The position numbers and the translations under genes were made by a program. The notes below the pieces were generated by a model. It worked only from the letters and a program-made list of their open reading frames with translations, searched no databases and had not been told where the DNA came from. A stretch of DNA of 64,000 nt from Panax quinquefolius (Eukaryota > Streptophyta > Magnoliopsida > Apiales > Araliaceae): the NCBI GenBank assembly GCA_020205615.1, contig CM035160.1, forward strand, positions 2,660,937 to 2,724,936, read 5' to 3'. This document shows, in pieces, positions 10,781 through 38,826 of the stretch. Each line of letters starts with the position of its first letter. Positions within the stretch are counted from its first letter, which is position 1.

Positions 10781-13700
10781 TTAATCCACGATCATGCTTT
10801 CCTTTTGGGACTTCTTTTCTAGAAAAGGAGCCAGGCGCGGATCTGCACGGAACGGAAGACCGCTTCTAGCTCCCATAGCTCTACAGCTGGCAGCTGCCTG
10901 CATTCAACCACACACTAATCACAAATGGCCTGAATACATATTAAAATAGCATAAGAAGGATTACTAACCACTTGAGATGCAAATGGCAACAATTTTTCAG
11001 GTGGCATGTTGGCACAGAGAGCTACAGATGAATTTACAGAAGACAAGGTGAACATCTGTTTCAAATTATTTTTTATTTTAAAAAAGTAACTATGAACACG
11101 GTAGAGTGATTTTCTAAGATATCATTAATACAGGTTAAAGAACTTACCATTTTTTATTTTTTTATACAGGCCAAATAAAAGTTGATCTGAACAAACCTTC
11201 CAAACAGATAATAATAGACACTATAATGTTGAACCGTTTTTACTAACCATAAAGGACTGCGCCAATAAATGCATCTCCTGCACCAGTTGTATCAACAAGT
11301 TCAGAGGGTGGTATTTTCTCAGCTGTTCCCAGTAATAGTCTTCCAGTCACAATCCCTACATCCCTCGCCCGCAATTTTGTCATATTCTGTGAGTTTGAAA
11401 CAGAAAAATAACAGGTCAATTTCATGCAGAGTATAGAGCACAACTAAAATTCAATAAGCAAAACAACAAAAATCTTATAATGTCTTTTTTCTATTTATTT
11501 GTCTAATGTCCGTCTCCTTACAATACACCACTTCTACAACTTGAGAAATTGACATTTCTGAGTTGTAACAGAACAGATTCTAATGCCTATTAATTTTGGT
11601 AAACAAGAGTGGTTAAAAGGATGTTTAGATCAATCAATATTCCAGAAAACTATAAAGTTAGCATCTTTAATCACATCAAGGAAAGCTTGTCTATTATGCC
11701 TGTTATCATCAAATGTCACATGGCAAGTTAAAGTGATAGATTTCCAAACATCCTCTGTTCCAATAAAATAGTTCTACAATGAAACATGAACTGTATCTAG
11801 ATCACCACAGCATTCTACAGTGGCCTGAAAACATCCCCAAGTGCTAAAATATATGCTAACATATACAACAATGGTTACTAAGGGAACTAGCAGCATGCTA
11901 TTTAAAACTTTTCTATCAACAGATATAACACTAATTGGTTCTTGATGTAGAAGAACGATAACTTGTGTACTGAAAAATCTACCATTAGCTACGTATAGCA
12001 TTTTAAACTCAAGTATAAACCAAAGAAGCACAGATTTTCTAGAGAGAGAATGCTACCGAAGAAATGCATGTTGGGATGGTTGTGGTGTTATTAGTTTTCT
12101 TCTTCAGCGATTCTAATAGATTGTCTATGTCCAATTCTTCAGATTGAACACCCTCTGTCGGAGGTAAAGAGTTCCAGTTAGATGCTAAAATTATTACAGA
12201 AAATAGAAACCTCTGATCCATGTTTTACAACTCTGTGTTTGAGTTCCCACATGCAACATAGTAAGGAACTAAGAATCGTTTACGCACCAGCCTCACATCT
12301 TTCAAGCATTAGGCATCCATCTTCACCTAAGGTCACGATCACAAACTTGACATTCGGCAACTTCAAAAGCATAGAAACAAGTGCACTCGGAACAGATGTC
12401 ACCTCAGTCCATGCCTGCCAGATAAGAAACATACACATGCATTAAAAGGATATACGATGATAATATTGTGATGGAAAATTACCAACATTATAAATTAGGA
12501 TAACAACTAACTGATAAAATAAATCATCAATAAGATGAAGTCAACACCATTTTCAGTCGGACATGAATAATGTATAGTTATTCAGAATGGGTAACACTGT
12601 ATGAACTTGTCAATACTGTAATTAAGGCCTTGAACTATAATTATTGGCCAGTCAGAAGAGATTTTGAATCAGAAAGTGTACCATATCTGTAACACCCCAG
12701 TCCCACATCGAAAGATAGGGGAAAAATTTGTCTGCATATAAGGAAATAAGTTACTACCAATAGTACCTTCAAGTCATGACCTTTTGGGAGCCTGTGGTGG
12801 GCTAAGATGACCCAAGAAGATACTATTGGGCTAGTAGTTTGAGGCATTATTTTGATGGATTTGATTCGATTCGAACTTGGGATTTGACCCGAGATTTATT
12901 CCGGACTCGGGATTTGACCCGGGTTGTTTCATATGGTATCAAAGCCGACTCTCGAAAGCTCGGGTCGGGTCATCCGATCGGGTTGCCGGAGGCGGGGACA
13001 CGAAGCCAGCCGGTATTATCCCACAATGGCTAGAGAGGCAAAGATCTTTGGGTCCGTGTGTGTGATCGGTTCTGACGGGGACGTTAGAAATATAAGTGGG
13101 GGAGTTTGTAACACCCCAGTCCCACATCGAAAGATAGGGGAAAAATTTGTTTGCATATAAGGAAATAAGTTACTACCAATAGTACATTCAAGTCATGACC
13201 TTTTGGGAGCTTGTGGTGGGCTAAGATGACCCAAGAAGATACTATTGGGCTAGTAGTTTGAGGCCTTATTTTGATGGATTTGATTCGATTCGGACTTGAG
13301 ATTTGACCCGAGATTTATTCCGGACTCGGGATTTGACCCGAGTTGTTTCAATATCACTCACAATGCAAAGTCAAGGAGCCATAGTTGAACTGTTTACATT
13401 CTATGCATGTTTACATTAAAAAGGAAAGAATTTTTTTTGGTCTGCATCCGTGAGGATAGCCACAATAATGTATCCAATATTCCAATAAAAATTCAACAAG
13501 ACATTAGAAAGAAAAGGGATATGCATAGCGGTACATAAAATTCATACTGGTGTTCTGATAAATTTTATTAAGTATACCTCTTTGATATAATTGAATACCA
13601 CATTTAAAAAATTAAAAATGATGCACAACATGAACAGGTCATAAAATTATCTGTTTTTCTTTTTGTTGTGTGGGGTGGGGGGGGGGGGGGGGTGGGTGGT

Positions 13701-16700
13701 GGGGGGGTTTAAACTTTTACTGTTGATGGCCTGGGTTCGTGTGAATCTAATCAGATCAGATTGGAATCTGATTTTTTTTCTACCAGGAACCAAGTTCAAA
13801 TCTGAAAGACTGCATCCAACAGAACTACAATAATATTCAAGTTCCAAATTCATTATAAAGTCAAAGTTCCTCAATAAACCAAAAAAGAAATATAATTCTC
13901 ATCTTAAAAAATCTAATTAGTTTAAATAATTATAATACATAAACTGTTAAAGAAAAACAGAAGGATATCATTCTCACCAAGTTGAATACAAAAACAAACA
14001 TCTAACTGTGAGGAACTGGGCACTTGAGTTCATAAAAAAAAATGCAGTTTACAAGAAATTATCTACACAAGTTCGTAAGAAGAGTCAGCTTGCCTGAGGA
14101 AATTTTGCTGGGCATACAACATAGTCTGCCAAATTTAAAAGATCATCCAACCCTTCCCTTTTCTTTTCTGCATCAATAAGTATAGGTATATTCCTGCGAT
14201 TTGCCTGCACTGGAAGAATAGAAAGAATGACTTACTTCCATTTTGTCATAATAATTAAACTTGGGGATCATTTATACCAACAACAATAAAGTGCATGAAA
14301 AAAATAGTTTATTTATTTCGACACTATAACAAGTTGCACTCTCCCCCCCTCTCTCTCCCTCTCCACCAATCTATCTAACAAAATACAACTAATTTTGAAT
14401 TTCCCGCTCACCGTCCAAAGTTTGGGATAAATCCCACCGTCCATGTAGTGCCGGAGGCACGGGACACAACTAGTATAATATATATTGCTTGACATTGAAC
14501 TTATAAAAATATACTCTTAACTTTATAAAACCCTTATCGGCCATGTGTCGAGCTCAATGCATGTAATGTAATCTTGATTTACAAATTCTTGATTGGATTG
14601 CATCCCCAACTCATCTAACATAGTTACTTAGTAATGAATAAAATCTATACGCAGTTAAATGCGGATCAAAATCATAACTTTCCACAATGGAAACAAAGGA
14701 TTAGCACCTAGTAATTGCCTGTGTACAAAGTTGGCAAAATTGATTATGTTTTATAGACAAGTAGTGTAACAAGAGAAAAAATATCAAAACATAATTACCT
14801 CCCGTGCAACAACTAAAGCAGTTTCATGCAATCTTACATCAGAATAGAAAAGTGTGATCCCATCCAATGCAGACAACAAACTTGACTTGGAAAGGTCATC
14901 AGGTATCATGGGGGGGAATCCTGGAGTGTGAATACAAGTGCGAGTTTTCCTGAAACATTGTACAAGAACTACTAACCCAGAGTTACAACTTCCAAAAAAA
15001 CATGCTAGATATTAACAAATTTTATATGAATACAGGTTTCCCATGTATGCTGAAAGCCATAAAAGGGATATATATCTAGAAATCAACATGCCCCCCAACT
15101 CAGCAGTACTAATCTTTGGCGCATCAACTTTAACAATGCCACCCCTTCAACTCCCCGTTATCTCACAGAATCTCATCATCCTCATACCATGGTAGCAGGC
15201 ATTGGCCATGATTTTAACCAAAGAAACTATATTAAATGCCTCCTCCAAATTTAATAACGAAATCATTGATTCTCAATGTGAAAATCAAAGCCAACTTAGT
15301 TGGAATACTACGAATTGACTTTGAATATTGAGTATGAGTTACTCGAAGACCTGCTTTGTTTACATATTCAAGAATCATTCACCATGATAGATCAACTTTA
15401 GATAAAGAAATCAGATATAACATGTTGCTAATCATATCTAATGCCCAATTTCAATCATCTAATAGCGAAAGACAGAGGGAGGAGCACAGACAGAAAGTCT
15501 CACGTTTCATTGTCAACAATGATATAGGTGAAAGGTGAATTTCCCTCCTTAGACACCTGGAATAAAAAGAATTATGTCGGGAACAACGATATAATATGCA
15601 AGATCAAATGGGTGTGCAATCCATCATGGCAAAAAATCCCCAATAGCTATGTTTACATGATATATATACATACACTCGTCTAGCAAAGGGAATAAATAAA
15701 AACAGATATGAACTGCTCTGACTATCAGAATGTTCTACTCCATCCGTTCCTAAAACATTGTCGTTTTAGAAGAAAATTTTGTTCCAAAAAGTTTGTCGTT
15801 TACAATTTTTGAGGAGAATAAATTATTTACTTTCCTATATTACCCCTACTTTCTCTCATTGTCCCAATAAATTATCTCCCTGTATTAATAGTTTTCAATT
15901 TCCCATAAAGGGGTAATGATGGAATTTCAAATAAATTTTACTTGGTAAATGACACTTTTTTAATCCACGTGCCAAAACCTTAAACGACAATGTTTTAGGA
16001 ACGGAGGGAGTACAGTTTAACAAGGAGTTTACTGCAAATTTTTCATTTTAATAAGGCTATTAGATTTAACACATTGCAATTTGCAAAGAAAAATATTTGA
16101 GCACATCAATTATGTATAACCAAGAGATTTTCTTTTAATCTGGACTTAGCAAACTTGTTGGGAACTTGTGACTCATAATATAGGAGCCACTAGAAAAGGC
16201 TAGTGCGGAGCGGAGTGAAGCACTAGCCCATCGAGTTGCAGAAGGTCATGGGGTTCGCCCAGCGGTATGGTCTGTAGTTTTCTTTGTGGTGGTGGTGGGT
16301 ACTGGGTAAGGCTTGTAGTGGCGCGGGGCGCCTTAAGATCTGGAGGAGCTCTTGCCAGTAGCGTGGGCCGCGCCATGTTGTGATTGTAGTGGCCATGTAG
16401 CACATGCACTGCCTACGTGAAGAGTAGTTTTTTTAGGTTGTTAATTGGAAAGGTCATTATGGGTAATTGAACATAATGTGAAGTAGGATTGGAATAGGAT
16501 TAGTAGGTATATATACTATCTATTGTAAAGCCCTATGTAACCAATGAATCATCAATAAACAACAAGCTGCCTGTGGAACACCCAAATTGAGGAACCACGT
16601 AAATCTCTTGTGTTCTTCTTAATTCTCTATCGTTTGTGTGCGTGTGTGATCCTATATTCTAACAAAACTAAATGTAAAATTGCAAGTTCATTTTGCTTTT

Positions 16701-18566
16701 GGAGCAATTCATCCTTTATAATTGAGCTTAAGTCAGTATGCATGCCCCTTCATTATCTAGAAAGATTTGTATTCATGAGACCAAGTGTAAAACTTACACT
16801 GATTTAACAACAAATGGGGTAAATATTGTAAAAAAAAAAAGAATGAAGAAGAAAGGAGAACTAGGTCAGAGATCCAAACTGCAACTATCTTATGTTCACG
16901 TTTGATTCATATGTTCACAATTACATCAACATCCCTGCACCACATTCAAGAAAATAACAATAACATAAAATGAGAACTGAATTGATACTGAACAAGCATG
17001 AAAAATAGAATTAACTTTACAGTTTACTTTTGCACTGAGTTGCATGAAACCTGGATGGTAAATAATAAATTAAGGGGTTGCTCAGTTACCATATCACTGA
17101 ACAGAAGTAATAAAGTATGGGGAAGGGGGTTGGTTGGGAAGGCTTGATTTTGTGGCACTTGCTAACGGATGAGTACGGCTTAGACCTTCTCCTCCAATTG
17201 AAAATTTCAAAACACATCTAATAAACAAACTACAAGATATGAAATAGCACAAATTTGTTCAGCGTACCACAAGAAAAGAAGTATCTACACGATCATATTG
17301 TAGTTCCTCCAGTATACCCCTTCCTTGAGCATCATCGGCTACCTATCAAGTAATATGTGAACACATAATAAGCAACCTCCACGTAGAAATAGTTGAATTA
17401 CAATGTTGATCGATGCTTTCCAAATATAGGGAGAAAGAGAAAAAGGTTATGATCTCCTTATAAGAAGTAGCAGAGTGTTTTGAAGTAGCCAAAGTAGTTC
17501 CCTAGAATAATTTCTATAAACTCCAGGTAATGAATCTTGAACTAATGATATTAGTGGTTTGCTAGTTATAGGTCGAACATACTTAATGGAAGGGGTTCAA
17601 GCATAGTTAAGTGTTTAGTGTTGGTTATCAAACAAACCAAAAGAAATTAAGCATGCAACATTCAGTGATTGGGATCAGCAGAAAAATTGGAGACCTTGGA
17701 AATCAGCCTTGGATTTAAGCCCAGACGAGCTGCACAAGTTAAGGCATTTCCTGCATTGCCACCTCCTTGAACCTATGAAAACAAAAATGTGTCGATACGA
17801 TTTCAAACTCCAACCATACAGCAACATTCATTACAAACCCATCAAATACTACTCACTACATGCCACCATCTGGGCAGGTCAGGTCATTCCTAAATCCTAA
17901 CATGAGTTACTAGTACCTGCAAGCTGGTGCTTCTGATTTTGTCATCTGGTTTTGGATATGAATCCACAGCCGCCAAGTAATCCACCCCCACACCACCACA
18001 ACCTAGCTGTTTTTTTTTTCTTTCAAAACATGGATAATTAACATGTCTTACCATAACGATTATTCAGCATATAAAGTTATATACTCCGTCTTCCACAAGA
18101 AAAGTCCCATTTGTGGAATAAATTTATTCGAGTCTTCTGATAATAGCATATTGTGCTCAAATAACAACACAATCTCACTGCCATACCACAACTACTACTA
18201 AAATAAACACTAATTATATTTAACCATATAACTATAGAGGGAGGGAGGAACTCACCACAATTCGATTATGGGGAAGTGAAGGAAATGCAGCTGCAGAGGG
18301 TTGATCCAACGGAGACGACATTTTTACTTTGAAATTCCTGTAACAATTATATGAATATATAAACAAGGATACAATAGGTTTGATCACAGGAAATAAGTAA
18401 GTAGATGTATAAATAATTGATGTAATTAGCAAAGCGATGAATGGGTAAGATTAGGGAATGATAATGCGTACCTCATCGAGGGCAAGAGAGAGAAAGCGTA
18501 GAGTGAAGGAGAAGGAGGAGGAGGAGAAAGAAAGCTGCTGAGACTCTTATTATAACGCATCATCAT
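10781..18566 (-). CDS. pfkB-family carbohydrate/nucleoside kinase, 13 exons, probable plastid protein
   Basis: Exons on the - strand: 18566-18472, 18337-18256, 18006-17917, 17772-17695, 17342-17268, 15556-15504, 14949-14799, 14204-14094, 12414-12288, 12154-12057, 11386-11248, 11021-10969, 10897-10781. All phases agree, giving 422 residues. Motifs: GCGGVGVDYLAAVDSYPKPD near 60-80, the substrate-side GGGNAGN at 92-98, and the pfkB signature DTTGAGD at 352-358, whose last Asp is the catalytic base in this family. The first ~50 residues are Ser/Pro-rich with three Met codons at the start and look like a transit peptide. An inner Met (18321) would give 385 residues without it. The intron after the exon ending at 14094 uses a GC donor. 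From memory the closest relative is Arabidopsis At5g43910; the substrate is not assignable from sequence. Confidence 0.92.
12683..13355 (+). mobile_element. complete TRIM retrotransposon (663 bp) in a kinase intron
   Basis: Two 244-bp direct repeats, 12688-12931 and 13107-13350, both begin TGTAACACCCCAGTCCCACA and end TTGTTTCA. Directly after the 5' LTR lies TGGTATCAAAGCC (12934-12946), a primer-binding site for initiator tRNA-Met. Directly before the 3' LTR is the purine tract AAGTGGGGGAG (13094-13104). The element is flanked by ATATC on both sides (12683-12687, 13351-13355), a 5-bp target duplication. The ~175-bp inside has no coding capacity. By eye the two LTRs differ at 7 of 244 sites. 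Confidence 0.95.
13669..13707 (+). repeat. G-rich tract, potential G-quadruplex
   Basis: A run of about 18 G followed by further GGG blocks broken by single T. It lies in the same kinase intron as the TRIM, on the strand opposite to transcription, so the pre-mRNA would carry a C-rich run. Confidence 0.8.
15736..16012. mobile_element. Stowaway-like MITE
   Basis: Starts CTCCATCCGTTCCTAAAACA (15738) and ends with its complement TGTTTTAGGAACGGAGGGAG (16010), flanked by TA on each side. Non-coding, 273 bp. It sits in the kinase intron between the exons at 15556 and 17268. Confidence 0.85.
16151..16669 (+). mobile_element. copia-like solo LTR (509 bp)
   Basis: 16156-16664 begins TGTTGGGAAC and ends TATATTCTAACA, with AAACT directly on both sides (16151-16155, 16665-16669), a 5-bp target duplication. 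A TATATATACT box near 16509 and a later TTCTTAATTCTC stretch suit an LTR promoter. There is no internal region, so this is a solo LTR left by recombination. It lies in the same kinase intron as the Stowaway element. The TGTTGGGAA start is common among copia LTRs, but the lineage is inferred. Confidence 0.85.
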
Positions 18567-19939
18567 CTTCTGTCTTAGTTGGATAGGCGATAAGCCGAGA
18601 CTCTCCCCCCTTCTATATTTTTTCCATTTTTTTTATTTTGAAAAAAAAAAATTGTTAAAATTTTTGTTTACCATCTTTATTTGATTTAATTAAATAAACA
18701 ATATTTAGAAGTATGATTTTCCCCCCCATATATTTATGACATTACAGGTTATCAAATCAAACAGTATTGCTTGGCACAATTACCTTCTCTTCTACCCCAA
18801 ATTAACCATAAATACATTAGTCAACCACGATAAGAGGTCGATTGTCGTTATATTTCAAGAATAACAAAATGTTTGTAAATTATAGGTTGATGATTAATGT
18901 TTTCAAACAACATACAGAAAGACAAGATTTATATTCTCGTTGAATTTCATCATCTAGACACCTGCGTTATCTTTTTAATGATGATGCCTAAGGCTTAAAA
19001 CCATCGCTACCTCATGGCCAAGTTGGGACTTTTCGATATTAATTTTTTTAGTCTTTTTGTATATTGTTTGGAAACATTAATCCCTGATCAACCTATTATT
19101 TTTTTCTATTCGTTATTATCTTTATGACTAAATCAAATGATTGGACAAAATACAAATTGTTTTCAAATAAAAGACAATTTTATTCTTAAGAATCATTAAA
19201 TTCTTTTTTTATAAATGATTGTTCTGGTGTATCATGGAAAGACAATAATAATAATAAAAAAAAAAAAAAAATTATGGGTGTAACAACAAATCTCTTATAA
19301 AACGAGTCTAAATTGTGTATTTAATCACCAATATAATAAACATTATTAAAAAAACACTATTCATTAATTTTGGGGTTAAAAGTAAATAAATAATACTATC
19401 GTTTTTGAAGGGAAAAGTAGTATATAAAAAATGTACTACTATTACTAACAAGGACTTGATGTATAGTAACTATAAATTGAAAAAGAAACTGGTAATTTCA
19501 TTTTCTAGCATTTTAGTGGTGTGAGATAAAGTGAAAGATGAGCCAAAAAATGGGAGAGAATTTCAAGAGAATCTTGGTTCTATGGCTGAAAAATAGTATA
19601 AGGAGTTGTTCACCAACTTCTCCCACAAAAAAGAGAGAAAGGAAAAGAACAACAAATTGTGGGTTCAATATCCAGCAATGATTCGCAACAAAGTTAATTT
19701 TAACATAATACTACAAAATAACACAGCTTTAGTCACAGTCTAGCATTTCCATTTCTATGGTAATGAATCTTGATTCCTATGATTACAAAACCAAAACCAA
19801 AACCAAAACCAAAACCAAAAACCAAAGCCAACCCCAAATCTCTATATTTCAAAATGTCCCAAACTCCTAACTACACCAGAAAATCACTTCCATCCATGAA
19901 TACCAGTGATACTTGGCTTCTGTACACTAAAAAGAACCA
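18567..19939. other. intergenic region between the two minus-strand genes
   Basis: Contains the kinase promoter (right after 18566) and the 3' UTR of the receptor kinase (left of 19940). AT-rich, with A-runs near 19258-19270 and a short (CCAAAA)n array at about 19792-19820. No gene is supported. Confidence 0.5.
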
Positions 19940-36302
<16,363 letters not shown>

Positions 36303-38826
36303 AATTCCCACACACCATTGTCAGAATCAGTACATTCCAAGCTCAACAGCCTGATCAAAATCACCCCACCGGAGGTTCCTAGGGTTCCGGCAAAGCTCAA
36401 ATGCACCATTAACTTGTTTGCTAAAATCCAAATATTGCATGTCTAGAGGCAAAAGCAGCAGGTACCCAGTAAGCCCTAAGTCGTAAACAACAATGCAGAA
36501 GGGTTTTACAGATCCATGATAAGATCCGAAACACGTGGATGTGTGTCAGAAAAAGGATAGTGTAGTTAGATTTAGGGAGAGAAAATGGTAGATCTTGAAT
36601 TGGTGAGTTTTAGAGAGAGAAAGAGACTGAAGATCTTGAAGTAAGAATTGAACAAATGGGGGAGAAGATTTAGCGGTGGGTAGCTGCTAGCAGAAGGACT
36701 GAGGAGTGAGAAAGTAGGAAGACGAGAGTAGTGAGGGAAAGAGAGGTTGCTCTTCTTTCTTTTTTATCGGTGGAGTTTGTCCAGAGTTTCCCTTATTTCC
36801 TTTTCGGTGTCGGGCCCGCCGGCTTCCCTCCTAGTCTTATAAAAGATTAAAAACTCCCTTTTCATATTTTTGTAATAAAATTTTGTACTTTTGCCCTTTT
36901 TTTTAGTCCTTTTCCGGTGATCGGTAATTGGCGCCGGTCTAGTAATCGGCCATTTTTTTCGTCTCCTAAAAAGTATATAATATTTTTTTAACTGAAATTT
37001 TTAGACTATTTTTTATGTAATTTAAATATATATAAAAATAAAATTAATTTATATAATTATATTTTTTATATGTATCTAAATTACATCCGACTAGTGAAGA
37101 TTGACATTAGTAAAGGAATTGTTTGAATCAAGTTAGTTGGCTACTATGAGATTTTAGGAAGATCTTCTCCTACTTACCAAGTCTTTTTGTCTTTGGTAAT
37201 TCGAGGTCATCATTTACAGATAAAACAAAATGTCACACTCGTTTAATATTTATCTCAAAAACATGTAGATTTTTGTTTAATTAATTGATCAATCTACTCG
37301 ACAAAAGTCAATATATTTTTATCATAAAAAGTTCTATTTTATTTTTACTAATAATTATATTTTTAAATTACTTCTTCTCTCTAAAAAAAGTAAGTAAAGA
37401 TAAAAATTGTCTAAAACAATATGAAATAAAATATGCTGTTTAGTGGAATTTATTAATATAATTTTTTTAAAATATTCATATTTTATGATATAATATTATG
37501 AGACTATTAAAAATAAATTATTTTTATTTTTATTTAATATCATTGGAGGAAAGGAATGGAGTATTTGGTTGTAACAACTGGTTAGTTCCATAACGTGTGC
37601 CATTACCAAGACATTGAAGAAGTTTTCACGAGGAAACGACATCGTGCAGCTGATATTCATCCAACCCAGATTTGTTCGCCAGATTTCTGCCATATCCGCC
37701 TTTTGTCTGTCTCTCTCTTCTCCGAGTTTACTTCACTGCACTTATCTACCATTTCTCAGCTTCTAATTTCTTTATCCTTTTTCCACAATAATTTTTTCCG
37801 TAGTTTTTCGCCCCCTTATCTTAGTTCAAGGTCTTCTCGTTAGCTCTGGTTCGTATTCGCATCAATCACTATTTGTATGATTATTGATTTCTCTATTTTT
37901 ACTTCAGGTTTCATTCATGAGTAAATAGCAATACAGGGTTTTGAGTTCGTCGGATAATTGGTAGTATTTGTTATACAAATTTCCATATTAATTCGAAGGT
38001 GTTTCAGTTTCTTTCTGTTTCATTTTACTTCAAAATTTTATTTAGCAATTATGCATTTCTTTTGGTTGGTCACGGCCAAGTTCCCATTTTTAATACCGTC
38101 AGCAATATTATTCGGCTTCTTAGTATTGTTCTAGTTTTGTAATTTATTATATTAAGAAACTAGGGTTTTGGGTGTTTAATGCAATAGTTTCATATCAATC
38201 CTTAGATATCTGTTTGTTATATGAGTATGAGTTTTCTTTTTTCAATTTTATTTAGTCAATTTTTGAAGTTAGCAGTTAGTAACCAATTATGGGTGTGATT
38301 GTATTAAGTTTCTGTAGTTATTTGCAAGTATTGTTATAATTGATTATTTCTTTTTTTAGGTCCAGGATTACTAACCAATTATGGGTGTGTTTATATTAAG
38401 TTCCTTTAGTTTTTGCAAGTATTGTTATAATTGATTATTTCCTCTTTTTGGTCTGGGTTTGTAATCCTGGGTTTTCAATTTTTTTTACATGGTTCGAAAA
38501 TAGCTTTGGAGTAATGGCAAGCGGAAGAAATGAGAGACTTAGATTATAAGCAGACAGTAGCTAATTTCAGGTAATATTTCCAAATCATTATTCGTGGGTT
38601 GAGTAGTTATATTAGGTTCCTTGAGTTGTTATCAAGATTTTGTTTTACTTCGTTCCTTTTTCCCACTCTTGAGTTTTTCTAGTTTTGGTTTTGCAGTTCT
38701 GAGTTTTCTATTGCTTTCCAGTTTCCACCATTCGAATATAGCTTGGCGGAGATGGCAAGCAGAAGAAATTAGACTCTTAGAGTGTAGGTAAGAAGTTTAG
38801 CGAACTGCTACATAGTCCATGTTTTA
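36303..38826. other. shared upstream region of the divergent receptor-kinase and LisH-WD40 genes
   Basis: The two genes are divergently transcribed. Purine-rich + strand sequence at 36550-36760 (CT-rich on the - strand) is the likely 5' leader of the kinase gene. The stretch 37660-38826 looks like leader plus 5' UTR introns of the WD40 gene. It includes a tandem duplication at 38281-38455 and a paralogous pair of ATGGCAAGC(G/A)GAAGAAAT blocks at 38514-38535 and 38751-38770. No further gene is seen. Confidence 0.5.
38281..38455 (+). repeat. tandem duplication (~85-bp unit) in the WD40 gene leader
   Basis: The block from TAACCAATTATGGGTGTG to AATTGATTATTTC occurs twice in a row with few differences, in the presumed 5' UTR intron upstream of the ATG at 38827. 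Confidence 0.8.
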
